Positions 1 through 13,800 of a DNA stretch of 64,000 nt are shown here, one piece after another. The DNA lies in the NCBI GenBank assembly GCA_029817715.1, contig JARUPY010000396.1, forward strand, positions 5,084,001 to 5,148,000. Reading direction: 5' to 3'. Numbering within the stretch: the stretch's first letter is position 1; the number at the start of each line of letters is the position of its first letter. Position numbers and translations under genes: made by a program. The notes below the pieces were generated by a model. The model was not told the DNA's origin, did not search any database, and saw only the letters and a program-made list of their open reading frames with translations. Source of the stretch: Melastoma dodecandrum (taxonomy: Eukaryota; Streptophyta; Magnoliopsida; Myrtales; Melastomataceae).

Positions 1-946
1 CTCCGTCGCTGCGAGTGCAGGAATCAGAATGATCTTGATGCGTAGAATGTTAATGATGCAAGCAAAAACAGCTTTGACTGAGATATCTTGAATCCAGCAC
101 TTGCCTAGAGCATCGACCCTTTAGGAGGCCTCTACGGATTTGACTTACTTCGTCCTGCATCCGGGTTGAACCTAACTATAACTTGAATCGCGCGGACAAA
201 TTGACAGAACATCATTGAACCAATCAATGGAACAGACTGGTGATATAGTTGGGTGTGACCTTGGTGGCCGATACTCGGGGGCCAGCAAGGGAATTCTTCC
301 AGAAGAAACGGAGACATTATGTACCTGCGAGAGGATAACCTTAGTTCACTGCAGTGGAATTCCATCTAGCTCGACAAGATTGGCAGCATTCCCCAAGTGC
401 GGGAAATCAACTTTGGATGAAAATGAAAATGGAAATATGAGTTAAAGATGTGACTCCACCTTGTCTAGTGTTGTGCTGATACAATGAAGTCTGCGAGATC
501 CGGAACAATTAGGACATGGGCTCCCTTTTCTCCCTTCAAATGGCATGCGACGCATTCAACTAAACCCAAACTGAACTTGCAGAGAGTAAACAACATGATA
601 GGAAATATTAAAGAGTCACTTGAGCAGCGACAGGTATGATCAAGACAGAGGCAGTAAATATCCAATTACCAACCAATCCTCCCCTACATTTTTTAAAATG
701 CCAAACTGGAATTTCAATAAGCAGGCATATGAAAAGTTCCCATGAGAAGAACAAGAGTCAAATGAAAAGTTCCCTGAAATGCTGAAGCAGGAAGATCAGC
801 AAGTGGATCCGACATCGGCATCGGACAAATATTAACGCAAGTAGTTGATGCATTTAGAGTTAGTTAACCATCAAACAGTCTTTAAAAAGACTTCCGCCCC
901 ACTTCGCGTTAGCATCTCATAATCTCCCAATCGGCCTTGTCAAGCT
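1..946. other. Spacer, no gene seen
   Basis: No open frame here has coding character. Short frames on both strands lack recognisable domains and splice context. The segment could include 3' untranslated sequence of the orphan minus-strand exon that starts at 1128. Confidence 0.4.
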
Positions 947-1128
947 TCATTTTTTTTTCATTTGCGGATCCTCAACGGGTCTGAACCTGACAAAGAAAAA
1001 GTCGCGGATCTTGTCTGGAGCAGGCCATTCGTTGGGAACATCCTGCGGGCAGTTGGCCTCTGAATTCTTGCTCGCTTCTCGACCAGCAAGGCCGTTGCCG
1101 TGCAAACCCAACAGGATTTTCAGTCTGA
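947..1128 (-). CDS. Orphan 3'-terminal exon or gene fragment, unrecognised
   Basis: Read on the minus strand, a frame opens right after an acceptor-like TTAG at about 1129 and runs about 60 codons to a TGA at 949-947. The peptide has coding-like composition, with stretches such as GLHGNGLAGREASKN and PNEWPAPDKIRDFFFVRF, and ends in a lysine run. It has no ATG of its own and I found no convincing upstream exons between 1130 and 3000. It may be the last exon of a gene whose other exons I failed to see, or a transposed fragment. The family is not recognised. Confidence 0.35.
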
Positions 1129-3234
1129 ACTTGAACTAATGGTTCCCGCTCCCTTCCCTTTTTGTGTCTTGCACAAAAATCGTTGCAAAGTGCATGAAGG
1201 AATGGACTCCTGTTTTGGACTGCGTTAATCTCGTGAGGGCAAAAAGGAAATTCCCACGAGATCTTCTTCCAACAGAGTAAATGGTCTTTGGTCCATGGGC
1301 CTCAATAATTAAAAAGCCCATTATTGGTTTCGACGTGATAGGCCCATGGCCCTTTTCACCGCACAAGATGTTCATAATAACTTGGTTGTAGTAGTCGTAG
1401 TAGTAAGTTTTTGTCCACATGATGATTGAATCTAACTAATCCCCCGTCATCACCCGCGAGATGAAACCTTCCCAGGCCCTCTCGAATTTCGAGTCTGCGC
1501 CGTGTTCTTATCGTTAATCATTTGGAGGCAGTACATGTTTCTGCCCGAATTAAGGAGGGGAGGGGGGGGGGGGGGAATGAACTTCTAAGCCCATTTATTT
1601 CTCTTTTTTTTTTTAAACTTTACAGCCATTTACCCTTGGAATTCAAGAAAAGAAAAGCTCAGCCCAAAGTCAGCTGATTTCTTTCTTGCATTGCCCCTAA
1701 TCTCTAATTATGGGGTGGTGGTGGACTATGTGTTCCATGAATTTATTGACCCGGGATTTGAATTATAAAAAAAAAACAAGTGGGTCTCCGGCTCATAGAA
1801 TGGTTTAAATGTGTGTAGTCAAGTCGTCTCTACATTTCAAACAAATTACTTAAAAGGTTATAAAGGATAAAAGTGTTCGGATCTAGCTAGATTTACAAGT
1901 TAGGCAAAAATCTCATAACAAGTGACTTATTCGTATAAAAATACATTGTCAACACCCATAATAATAATAATAATAACACCCCACCAAATAATGGATTTAT
2001 TAAAATAAATATTTTTTTGAATAATTCGGGACCAGATCCTAAGGTTAGAGGTGTATATGGTATAATTCTTTTTAGGATATTGGTTTGGTTCAGTTGGGGT
2101 CGTTTCTTGATAACTCCCATGCATTTACTTCAATCACATTTATAAGATGTATAGCCAAAAATGCCCATTCCCTGAATTAAGGGGAAGAAAAATTATTTAT
2201 ATATATATTTAGATGTAGATGGTGATAGATATTATATCTCTAAGCTACACTAAGGAAAATTAATAAGGAGTCGAATATGTTAAATAACCGAGAATCCGGA
2301 TTTGCCATTGCGGCCATCCATGATTTATGGTATAAATAGGATTTCGTCAATATTTGTAGCTCACCCGCCGACACGAACTCCGGCAAACAAAAAAAAAAAA
2401 GAAGGAAAACAGAGGTAATAATCTTGTGAAGCCTCTCTCCGTGTGTGTTGTTATCTGCATGTTTTTGGGTTTGCATTTGTTTGTGGTGACTCCACATGAT
2501 TTGTTCGCTGCAACCGTTTTAAGGATGTGTCCTCTCCTTTGTTGTTGTTGTCGTTGTTGTAATAGTTGTAAGTTGCTGTTTTTTTTTTACGTCTTATGAT
2601 GTTCTGTCCGTCCGCCCCCGCCCGCCTCGAGGGAGTCGTGACCTCCAGCTTTAGTTATTGAGAGAGGACACCTTCTGAATTTAATGCCTTTTCTACCTTA
2701 CCTTTCTGCTAGAACATTCTCCCCCTTTCCCTCACAACAAGATTTCCTTATCCCCCTGTTGGTTGGCCGCGGCTACGACGACGTGGGTGTAAATGAACCC
2801 GGGCCACGGTTCCAGTCGCGGGATCTTGGAATCGGGGACTGGCTTTGTTTTAAGGTAACCAGTTGTAGTGGTAGTAGTGATAGGAAAGCAAAGAGGTTTG
2901 AGTTGCCCGAGATCGGATTTTTAGTTTTCTGTGATTTGATGCTTCGGTTTGTCATTTTGATGATTAAATTTTTTTGTTTTTTTTTTCCTAAAAGGAAAGA
3001 AAAATCTTACTGAACTTGAGTTATCTTCAGTTTCATGTAAAGGGGATGGTGGAACCGAATGAATGATGCCATCATGAGATAAGGATGCGCCGTGATGATC
3101 GAAAGTTTCGTCGCAGGTTGGGATTTCCAGCGGCATAAGAGGTTTAGGGTGCTATCCAGATTCTGAGGACAGAGATGAATTGAGCCGGCGAGGTTGATGA
3201 GTCCCTGGTGTTTGGAGTGTATTCGGCTTACAAG
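1129..3234. other. Spacer and probable 5' region of the GlcAT14-like gene
   Basis: AT-rich spacer. It contains a G14 homopolymer (1562-1575), a short TAA-type microsatellite near 1958-1977 and a GTT-rich stretch near 2540-2570. The last several hundred bases before 3235 probably hold the promoter and 5' untranslated region of the downstream gene. No independent gene is supported. Confidence 0.4.
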
Positions 3235-4783
3235 ATGGGCGCAGCGAATTTAGAGAAGAAATGGGTGTTCCCGCTCGTTGTTAGCTCCTTGTTGTGCGTC
3301 TTCCTCTTCGCCACCTCCTTCAACCTGGGTTTAGTCTCGTCTCTCCGGTCCATCGACAACATCTTCTCGCTTTTCAACTCTCAAATGTCAACGAATGGGA
3401 GCACCATATCATATGTTGATTCGAAGGTTTCTACCTACGGGATGGCATCGCCCGCTACTGGGATTCCTCGTTTCGCGTACTTAGTTTCAGGATCAAAGGG
3501 CGATCTGGATAAGCTGTGGAGGACGCTTCGGGCGTTGTATCATCCTCGCAACCAGTATGTCGTGCATTTAGACCTGGAATCGCCTGCGAAAGAGAGGCTG
3601 GAGCTCGTTTCCATTGTTGAGAATGATCCTTTGTTCGCCAAGGTCGGGAATGTCCATGTGATAACCAAATCCAACATGGTTACTTACCGAGGACCGACCA
3701 TGGTCGCGAACACTCTCCATGCCTGCGCAATCCTGTTGAAGAAGAGTAAAGATTGGGACTGGTTCATCAACCTCAGCGCTTCCGACTATCCTCTCGTGAC
3801 TCAAGATGGTTAGTTAATCTTTCCGAACAACTAGTCTATATATAATGTCAGCAATGGTGATTGATCGAGGAAGATTTGTGCTTGCGTTGTCCAGATTTGA
3901 TGTACGCCTTCTCGAACCTGAGGAGAGACCTGAATTTCATCGAGCATACGAGCCAGTTGGGCTGGAAAGCGTGAGTAATTGAACTCTGCCGGAGTTGCTG
4001 GTCTTTCCTTATGTATGAACAGCAATCTACTGCCTTCTCGCTTCGCTTTTGCCCATTGTCTAACTTCTTCCGTGGCTATCTTGAACAGGGACAAACGTGC
4101 GATGCCTTTGATAGTAGACCCTGGATTATACATGTCGAAGAAATCAGACATATTCTGGGTCTCGCCCAGAAGGGCATTGCCAACTGCATTTAAGTTATTC
4201 TCCGGTGAGCGAAGCTCTTCCTTCTCCAGCGATCTTGGAAGTGTTAACGTGATTGATGTAGCAAGTACTTTGTCTGATTTCAGGTTCGGCTTGGATGATT
4301 CTATCGCGGTCGTTCGTGGAATACTGCATCTGGGGCTGGGACAATCTGCCGAGGGTCATGCTCATGTACTATGCCAATTTCGTGTCCTCTCCGGAGGGAT
4401 ATTTCCAGACAGTAATATGCAACAGCCCAGAATTCCGCACCACGGCTTTGAATCACGACATGCACTACATTGCCTGGGATAACCCTCCGAAGCAGCACCC
4501 TCGTACCCTCACCCTGAATGAGGCTAAGAAGATGATCAACAGTGGGGCCCCGTTTGCTCGTAAGTTCACAAGGAACAGCCCTGTGTTAGACATGATTGAC
4601 AAGGAACTGCTAGGCCGAGGTAATGAGAGCTTCCCAACTGGTGGCTGGTGTTCCGGGGAACCCAAATGCTCAGAGGTTGGGAATACAGAGGAGCTTAGGC
4701 CCGGTCCCGGGGCTCAACGGCTGCGGATACTCATCGCAAAGCTGTTGAATGCTGTTAAGCTGGGACACAAGCCATGTAGATAG
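3235..4783 (+). CDS. GLCAT14: Beta-glucuronosyltransferase GlcAT14-like (GT14, core-2/I-branching family)
   Basis: Four exons are supported by GT-AG sites with matching phase: 3235-3808, 3895-3970, 4089-4204 and 4284-4783, giving 421 residues. A hydrophobic segment at about residues 9-29 is a type II Golgi anchor. The lumenal domain carries family signatures: RFAYLVSGSKGD, TYRGPTMVANTLHA, WDWFINLSASDYPL, VDPGLYMSKKSDIFWV, YCIWGWDNLPR, SSPEGYFQT, WDNPPKQHPRTL, APFARKF and PGGWC-like TGGWCSGEP. Enzymes of this family add glucuronic acid to galactan side chains of arabinogalactan proteins in the Golgi. Length and the family-typical C-terminus ending in KPCR argue for an intact gene. I chose the ATG at 3235 over an in-frame upstream GTG because MGA followed by KKW matches family N-termini. 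The substrate is inferred from the family. It converges on the kinase gene at 5144. Confidence 0.9.
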
Positions 4784-5143
4784 TCTTTAACCATTGGTAG
4801 GTTTTGTTTTCTACAGAAGTATACATACACGGAACGACAGCATTCAGTACTCGCAATCCTCCGGTAATTTCCCAACTTAAGGATGCAGTGAACCACCAGT
4901 CCTTAAGTGAAGCCAATGGAGGCGCATGCAAACACGAAATAGGGCGGACGACAAAGTTGAACTCCACCAATAAGTCGTTGCTATGAACGCTAGGAGAATG
5001 AATTTTATGATGTTATTACAGTTGCGGGAGTCGGGAGACGGTGAACATGTTACACGGTAAGGAGTGGAGTTCTGATAGGCTCCTCGAAACCCCATTTACA
5101 ACACAATCCCAAACTCGATTGATCTTTGGCCGGGATGGGCTAT
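4784..5143. other. Convergent intergenic region
   Basis: Space between two convergent stop codons, expected to hold both 3' untranslated regions. No gene or repeat is seen. Confidence 0.5.
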
Positions 5144-8100
5144 CTAACGACCAGATACGAATAACGAACCAGGGATTATCTGATTCCCCTCTGCTTGTGT
5201 TTTCCTCGCCTTCGCCTTATCCATCCTTGCTCGTCTGAAAGCTTCCTGTATGTGGCGATCGTGGTCCTTCAGCATCTGGTCCATGTTGCCAGACGGCACG
5301 ATCAGTGGCCCCGAGTAGTGAATTTTGCTACCTTTGGAACCATAACCAATCTGATACAGAACCCCAGTAGAAATATTATCAATTAAGAATTGCAACAGAG
5401 GACACCCACGGTAACAAAAATCCCACAAGAACTTTCGCTCAGGCAAGAAAAAGCATCCAAAGCATCAGAATAACCAAATCAGGTGCCGCAAATGGTAGAC
5501 CGGCATACAGGAGAGTGAAGACAGTAAATGATTAGCAAATATGTCACCGCGCAAAATTGATCTCTATTGCCAAAGGAGGGTTAAAGTGAAGGTTCCAGAT
5601 ACAAACCAGGACGGGATCCTTTGTCGCCGTTCGTCCATCTTCCTTGGGATGAAAACCGGATGCATCCTGCATTTGCTGCTTTTGTTCCTGCTGAAATGCG
5701 GATTCGGTCGTTTCCTTGAATGACCCAGAGAACCTCCCAATCAGCTTTGGAACAACCTCTGCATGTGAAGGACCAGATCTGTCTTTACGATCATCCGAAA
5801 GGAAACTTCTCCTAGAAGCTTGAATGCTCGTAGAACTTTGGTTTTCTGGCCCAACAGAGAACTTCGAAGCATCTTCTGGCATCTTCCCATCTTTCCCCCA
5901 TCCAGACCTCTGAGATAGTGGCCCAGAGTGAGATGCCCGTTTTGGTATCTGTTGTGGATCGAGCTTGCTATCTGCTGCTTGTGATGGTCTTGGTGGGTCT
6001 ATGGGGAAGCCAGAGGCAACTTCTTCAGGATGCGGATCAAATTTCTCACTCCTGCTCTTGGAATGTGGTTGGACTTGCCTTTTCTGCAGCCAAAGATGAC
6101 GAGTAGTAAGATAAGGTGGGGCTACAGAGGAATTGGCACGCCCATTCTTACAACAGCACTTCAGTACAATAACTGGGCAACTCATGAAACTCTTTTCAGG
6201 AATTCATTAAAGAAAGAGGCTGGCTTCACAACTCAACAACAATAAAGAGGAAAACAAGGAACGAGCTAACCTGCAATGAAGCTGCCAACTCCGCATTGGC
6301 ATCAGGGGCTGGGACAGCACGCGACTCTTTCATTCCCTTTCTTTCGTCGTATCTTTGGCCCCTAACTGCAGCTGCTCCCTGTCTGCCCGCACAAAACACC
6401 AGACAGTATATATAAGCATTGTCCTGGTTATTTCGTTATAAGCAAACACGTATGTTCATAAAGAAGGCAAGGTACCAAAGGGAATGGGCCTAAATTAGAT
6501 TTTCCAATTCTCAATCCGTGGAGAAGACAGGCTGAAGGTTTTCATTTGTTTTGGACAAGTGATTCTATCTCCATGAGTCAAGGTCACAGAACACATTCAA
6601 CGAATTTCTACAATGCTTACATTTTGGTATGGGCCACCAAACCACTTTTAACCATTTTACACAAAAGATGGATCAATTCCCACTGCACCACTTACCCAGA
6701 TCCTTGAACACATGATCAAACCAAATACCCTCCATATCAAGTGGAACAACAGATTGGAGAATGAATACACACCAACTTGCATGTCATTGTAACTTCTACT
6801 TATACACCATTAATTACCTTCTTTTTTCCTCATCACGAATTTTAGCATCAAGCTCTTTGCTGGGAGAATATTTTGGCAGACTGGAAGGGTCACAAGGAAG
6901 TGGGTTTGTGTAGAAGAACTGCAGGAGAAAGGCAGTAAAACATAAGGAAGCAACGTCAATGCTAAACTAATGATCTCTGGAAGAAAGTAGACCTAATGAT
7001 AGAGAAAATGCAGAATAATGACCATGTCAGCAGCGAGCAAAAAAACTACAACAAAAAAAGTGATTAGTCAAGCATTTTATTGCAATTCATATGTCGACGA
7101 TCATTCAAGGCCCAGTCAACTGACTCGCCAAAGTCTTTGCATACCTGACTCTTCAGAGCAGAGGCTGCACTCCCACGGTTGGCAGGATCAATCGAGAGTA
7201 GCTTCTCCACCAGCTCTAAGGCAGGTGCAGGGAAGTCCTTAAATGCTTCAGACACGCATCGTGGGTAAGGTTGCTGAGGCTTAAAAATAGTCGCATGAGG
7301 CAGCTTTGATTTTCTCCAGTAGTCCTCAGAAGGTGAGCCACAGAGCTTAAAGATTTTGTGCAGCTGTTCCACCTATAGCAATAGAAAGAGGGGTCCAAGA
7401 GTTAAAGCCATGACTCCCGGAGGATTCATCAGTCACAAAGACTGGAATATAATATTTTTTGTACGGGATAAATTGCTCGTGTAAGTCAATCAATAAAATT
7501 GTCAGACAGTCTGCTGAGGACTTGGCAACATAGAGGAAAAGCAGAAGACTGTCACCTCTGTTCTTCCGGGCATAATGGGCTTGCCAGCATATAACTCGGC
7601 GAGTATGCAGCCGGTGCTCCACAGATCCACAGCAGTCCCATAGTAGGTTGCGCCAAGTAAAAGCTCCGGTGGCCGGTACCAAAGAGTTACCACACGACTC
7701 GTCAATGGCTGATTCTGAAGAGGATCATAGAAACTAGCCAGGCCAAAGTCTGCAATCTTCAGGATCCCATGGTTGTCAATGAGAAGATTTGAACCTTTTA
7801 TATCTCGGTGCAAAACACCACGGCTATGACAATGATCAAGGCCGCGCAAAAGCTGCTGCATGTAGCATTTTACCTGCCACCGGGATGCATAGAGGTTGGA
7901 GTGCTTAATAATTTTCACTCATGAAATCTACCAAAGTTTTCAATTTCAATAGCTCATCTACCTGTGCCTCGGTGAATTTTAGTCCAGGATGTGAGGCCAG
8001 TCCCACTAAATCATGCTCCATGTACTCAAAGACAAGATACAAGCTGCAAGACATCCTTGACGTAACTAAACCTTCTAACTTTATTACATTGGGATGATCA

Positions 8101-8868
8101 AGCCTGCGCAATATATGAATCTCTCTTGCCATAAAACGAACACTTTCTGGCTCCAGGTTGTCGAACCTCACTTTCTTCAAGGCGACAATTTTTTTCTGAT
8201 CTAGATCACGAGCTCGATAGACATTACTGTAAGTTCCTTGGCCAATCTACACTTAAAAAATACTTTTGTATCAATAGTCCGCCATAAAAAGCATAACCTC
8301 ATGACGAGACTAGATCCAAAAGTTGATAGAAGCAATGGATAAAAGCCAAAACAATAAGATGAAACTAGTGGTTGCTCTGTTTGCATAAAGCCATAACTTT
8401 GCACTTCAATCCTTCACACCAAACAAGGAAGGGAGCAGAAAAAGCAGAACAAGAAGTGTTTACCTTATCTAGCTTCTCGAAGGAATCTGCTCTTCGCGGC
8501 AACCATCCTTTAATGGCTTCTCCGGCCACCGCAACAAGCCAAGGAGGCCACCCAGCAGCTACCTGTTGCCCCTCTGTAGCTTTTGGGATAGTCCCTACTG
8601 CAGGATGAGGAGCGGCAGCGAGCCCCATCTTTTCTCTGCTCCGCTCATAATTTTCGCTGAGCAGCCTCAACGACCCATTTGAATGCTTTTCAGCTGATAT
8701 CAACCTCTCCTCATTTCCAATACTATAGTTGTCCTTAACTCGATAAGAATCATCTCTCCTCGGTAAAGAAGGCCGGGAATTCCTCAAATCGGACGAAGGC
8801 TTTTGTCTATCAAGCGGACTCTCCTTACTATCCTCTATGGCAGATGGCTTGCAGCAAAGGCAACCCAT
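5144..8868 (-). CDS. CDK-like serine/threonine kinase with N-terminal MGC motif (plant At1g54610-type)
   Basis: Eight exons with consistent phases: 8868-8464, 8246-7962, 7873-7556, 7372-7145, 6918-6818, 6382-6271, 6083-5607 and 5350-5144; 710 residues, normal for the family. The kinase domain spans about residues 131-415. It has the glycine loop IGQGTYSNVY, the VALKK lysine (about K159), HRDIKGSNLL (catalytic D254), DFGLASFYDP (D272) and WYRPPELLLGA, so it should be active. The N-terminus MGCLCCK has a glycine and cysteines in position for N-myristoylation and palmitoylation, predicting membrane attachment. I chose this ATG for that reason; an in-frame ATG lies four codons upstream. The C-terminal tail (about 416-710) is polar, low-complexity and lacks a known domain. 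Members are related to cyclin-dependent kinases but usually have unknown substrates. A further intron in the 5' untranslated region is possible. Confidence 0.9.
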
Positions 8869-10847
8869 CAGGCGCCACAACCAACCCGGGAATGCCCACT
8901 CCTGGGGATCAATTCTTAGTACCCGTCTCCAGACACAAATTTACAACAATATCACTGCCTTCAGCAGAATCCCAGCCGTGAAGCTCCAGTGCCATGGTAA
9001 GGCAAGCGAGCCTGAAAACACAACGACCAAACTAGCATACTCAGACTGATTCCGAGATCTCCGGCACAAGCCCTCCTCGACTGAATACAAATGCCGCCCC
9101 GGATCGATGCCCTGCCAATCAAACACCCAAATCCAAAATGAATGAGCAATGCCTGTCAGTCCATTCCCACCATTCCAAAACCAGACACGGCAACCATAAA
9201 AATAACACAAAAAAAGGAAGATTCGCCCAGCATCACTGCAGAAAATGACAACTTCCCACTTGAATCACCGGTCCTCATCCGACCCGAAACGAGTGCAAAA
9301 CGAAAAAGAAAAAACACCCCAACAATGAAAGTTGCTACCTTTATACCAGGAATGGGAACAAAGGAGGGCACACAGAGAATACAAGAACAAGAACAACCAA
9401 AGAAAAACCAGTGAGATACTCACACGAGCAGCGCGGGTGGGTCTTGAAAGGGCAGGGAGGAAGGATAATTAGGGTTTGGTTTGGAAACCACCGACTGGTA
9501 AGTGAGGGTGTTAGGACATAAAAGGATAACCCAACCCCCTCCCCTCCTTTTTAAGACGGATCTGGGGCAGCTGCAGCAGCAGCACACAGAGAGAGAGAGA
9601 GAGACAGAGAGAAGACTGAGACTGAGAGACGAGGGACAAAACACATAAAGCCTGAGGTGGTTAACGACACTCTCTCTGTCAGTTGGGTTAACTACTTACT
9701 ACTACTACTACTTCCCGGGTTCATCTCCTAACAACATCACACCATTATTTAATAACAATAAACAATTGAATTACTAAGGACTAGTTTGGTGTTTGAACTT
9801 CAAAAAATAAGAAAAAGAGGGAGGGATTGAATGAGGTGGAGAAAATGGCTTAAAATTGAATGGGGGGTGGGGGGATGCTACGCGGCATCCCCAATCTCTC
9901 CTAATAATAAATAACACCACCCAAACCACATACGTACATCTCTACTACTTACTGCTACTACCACCACGCCTGCCACGTGCTCCTCCCCGGGAAGTCCTCC
10001 TAATTGAATAATATATATAAGAAAAGGAATGGGAGACAAATAATAATCACTCACCCGCCTTGTCGGGACAACTCCCCCCAACCACTGCTTCCTTTCTATT
10101 ATTGTTATTGTAGTGTTTTTTTTTTTTTTTTTGATGTGGTTGTAATAAGTTTAGTTTGTCGGTCGTTTTGCTTCCTTCCCGAGCAGAAGAGATGAATCGG
10201 AATGGAATGTCAAACGAACTCGATAATCCCATTAGAGGAGGACGAGACACGGTTTGACTAATCTTCCTTGACATGGACCAGAAGTTTATTACTAAAATCC
10301 AATAACCGGTGATTGGGCTTTGGCCCATTAATTCATGGGCTGAGAAAGAAGAGCCCAAACTCGACGAAATGATGGGCCAATTAAGATAACAGCACGAAAT
10401 ACGAATGCGGAGGTTCTCCGCTTTCATGCATTCCCGGAATCCTCTGCATTGAATCAATGGCGATGTTTAATCGTTTGTTTGTGGGCGTCTGTAAAAACGT
10501 TCTCCAATCGGGTTTCTGGTTTTTTTTTTTCAATTGGGGGGCCAATGCGGGGTTCCGTTGTATTGACTCGGGGCAACGTTTTGATGGGTCGCGATTGATT
10601 TTTGGCGGTTCCGTTGGGAATATGCTTTTGACTGAAATGGTTCCCTTTTTCTTTTCGTGATCAGTTTTAGGGGATGTTGGAAGCGAAGAGTGTGGTGATC
10701 CATTGATTGATGCGGGGAGGCTGGATTCTGGGAATGTTATTGGATTTCGATGCGTCCGTTCGCTGCTGCTTGATCGTGGTCAGCTGGATGTTTGTTTCTT
10801 AACTGCGGGAAGGGGATGATAGGCCGACTATTGGATCCTGAGATACA
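8869..10847. other. Divergent promoter region
   Basis: Lies between the kinase start (-) and the MUCI70-like start (+). It contains a GCA-rich then GA microsatellite (about 9575-9613), suited to a kinase 5' untranslated region, a CTA run near 9698-9710, and a T15-type tract near 10117-10132. Open frames at 9420-9644 and 10047-10457 look like untranslated or spacer sequence. Confidence 0.45.
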
Positions 10848-13800
10848 ATGACTGGAAAGTCATTGCTTATTCGGACTGCGAGTTACACGTCCTTTCCGCA
10901 CCAGTCGTCGCCGGATGGCACGTTGCCTGCTGTGTCGGTCCTTGTTCGTAAGCCTTCGGAATTGGCTCTGTCAGGTTCGAAGGACAAGGAAAGGGCTCTC
11001 CTGCTTGTCTGCCGATACCTGGGTCGGAAGAAAGTTTTAGTGTTGCTGCTGGTCATTCTGGCGTTTTTGTTTTTGTGCTCGGATCATTTACGGTCGGTGG
11101 AGGTCTGTACCTTTTCTTACTTTTGATTGATTTGAGGATCCCACCAGGTAAAAGCCCAATACCTACACATTGTCCAAAGTACTTTTGAATTTTCCAAAGT
11201 TAGGTGTTTTTTGAATGAGTGGGAATCGAATATTGTTCTGGATGTATATAGAATTTTGGGGGATCCTAAATTGCATACCGCTGTTCCCTCATGCCTCTGA
11301 GCTGAATTCAGTGAAGGGCGATGCCATTTTCTCTTTAGATTTTTTTTCTACCTGTAATTATTCATTTCATCCTGATCTGGCCTGAAGGGGGATGCCCATT
11401 TTCTCAGGTTATGTTTTATACCTGTAATTCTTCACTTCATCGTGATCTGGCCTGAAGGGGGACCATTTTCTTTTCAGATTATGTTTTATACTTGTAATCC
11501 TTCATTTCATCATGATCTGGCCTGAAGCGGGATGCAATTTTCTGTCCATCAATGTGCAGAAGGGAGTGGTCCAGATAATCCCGAACTTATTGGGAGTATG
11601 AAATATATGATTGAGAATCCCTTGGATGATACTGTTTTCACGGACTTCCCTGGTGTAAATTACCAACGAAAAGACAAAGTTCTCTGCCAGCACAAGATGG
11701 TTCCCAGAAAAGGTGATCAAAACCCAGCAGCACCCAGACGAGTTCAACACAAGGGGCAAAATCCTCAACCTTTGCAGCATGCTCATGATCATGCTGAATC
11801 CAATTCTTACTCTATTTCAACTCGGAAAGTTACCATCCACAGCCCTTCTACAGGACATTAATGTGAAAAGTTTGCTTTCCCTCCTCCATCTCCTGGTGTT
11901 AGAAGGCTAATGGGACCACGCCGTACGCACTCCTCAGATACTTGCTGCATTATCTTTCTCTATCATTTTCAGATAGTCAGACAAAGAATCTAGCGATAAG
12001 TCTGGGAGTATCTTGATTCACTCGTGTTATCAATTTGAGTTACAGCATGTCCAGTGTGTTACCTGCCAGTGGAGGAAGCTCTAATGCGAACGCCGGGTGC
12101 TGCGGCAATATCTCCAGTGCTCCAAAACTTGACGTATGTTCATGATGAAAATCCAGTCAGAGTTGAAGAGCATGGAGGTTCTGAATTTGGGGGATATCCT
12201 TCTTTGAAGGAGAGGACTGATTCTTTTAACATAACTGAGTCCATGAGAGTGCACTGAAGGTAGATTCTTTTCCTGCCCCTTAATTATATGTTCAAGGCGG
12301 AGCTTTCTTTTCTTTTGCTTATGTACAGTTTCCACAAATTTAGGATTTCTTGAAATCCATGCATTGAGGTACTTATTATTCTATATGCAGTTTTGTTAAA
12401 GGCAAGAAGCCTGGACATCAGACTGGTTTTGATATTGGTGAAGCTGATTTAGCTGACATGGAACTGCACTACGATGTCATTGTTGCATCAGCCATCTTTG
12501 GTACTGCGGAGCCAGTACAAAGTTATAGCTTCTTATTTGGAAGATTTTCCTCATTTGATAACCCGATTCCCATGTTATTTTAGGGAATTACGACATAATC
12601 CAGCAGCCCCAGATCATCAGTGATGCGGCAAGGAGAAATATTCCCTTCTTTATGTTCATTGATGAGGAGACAGAAGCCTTTTTGAAGAATACCTCTCTGC
12701 TGGATGACAGTAAGAGGGTTGGACTATGGAAAATAGTTGTTGTCCACAACAATCCTTATACAGATGCAAGGCGCAATGGAAAGGTTGGCATCTTTTGGAA
12801 GATTTCAGTTTTAGCAGACTCTTCTTTTTTGCTTCCGTGCAAGTTTTTCTAGGATCCTGAAAACATGAAATAAATAATGTTGCAACTCAGGTTCCAAAGC
12901 TTCTTTTGCACCGTGTCTTCCCCAATGTCCAGTATTCTATCTGGATTGATGGAAAGCTCCAGCTTGTCGTGGACCCATATCAGATTCTTGAGAGGTATTC
13001 AAAATATCTCTGTCGCTTCTTTTGGAAATTGGAATAAATTGGCAATTCATTTGTAGAGAATGCAGTTTATGCGACTCTGTTTCTGTAGGAGAAATACTGG
13101 AGAACTGGAACAGGTGATTTGATATTTTGCTTAGATTGTTCTAATCGTCATCTCCAAAGTTTAGACTCAAATAAACATCCGGACAGTTGTCTTATCTCAA
13201 CCCTTCCAGTGTTTGCATTTATTTATCTGAGTGAACAACTCTTCTGGCAGCATCTTTTCAGCTTATACCTGGCAAGATGTCGAATCTAATGTTTGTTTGA
13301 TGTTACAGTTAAAGCCATATTGTTTTCTTGCTCCAGCCGCAGGTTTCTTTGGCAAGAGAATTTTAGCTTTGCCATGTCGAGGCATTACAGACGCTTTGAT
13401 GTATTTGAAGAAGCAGAAGCTAATAAAGCTGCTGGTAAGTACGGAAATTCTTCTATTGACTTTCAGATAGATTTCTATAAAGAGTAGGGTTTGACACCTT
13501 ATACGGAGGCTAAACTTCCAATCACGAGTGGTATGCAGATGTTGTTTTGATTTGGTTGCATTGTATTGCCCTTGTGTATTTAGTAATCATCATGATGAAT
13601 TATATTTCTCTGCAGATGTTCCGGAGGGGTGTGTGATCATAAAGGAGCATATTCCAATAACGAATCTGTTTACCTGCTTGTGGTTCAACGAAGTTGACCA
13701 GATCACTTCTAGGGATCAGTTAAGCTTTGCCATGGTTAGAGAAAAGATAATGGCAAAAGTTGATTGGACGGACCATCAATATGTTTTTGGACTGCGAGAG

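Noticed and set aside
3208..3234. In-frame GTG upstream of the GlcAT14-like ATG as an earlier start
   Set aside because: Plant nuclear genes rarely start at GTG, and the ATG at 3235 gives the family-typical N-terminus.
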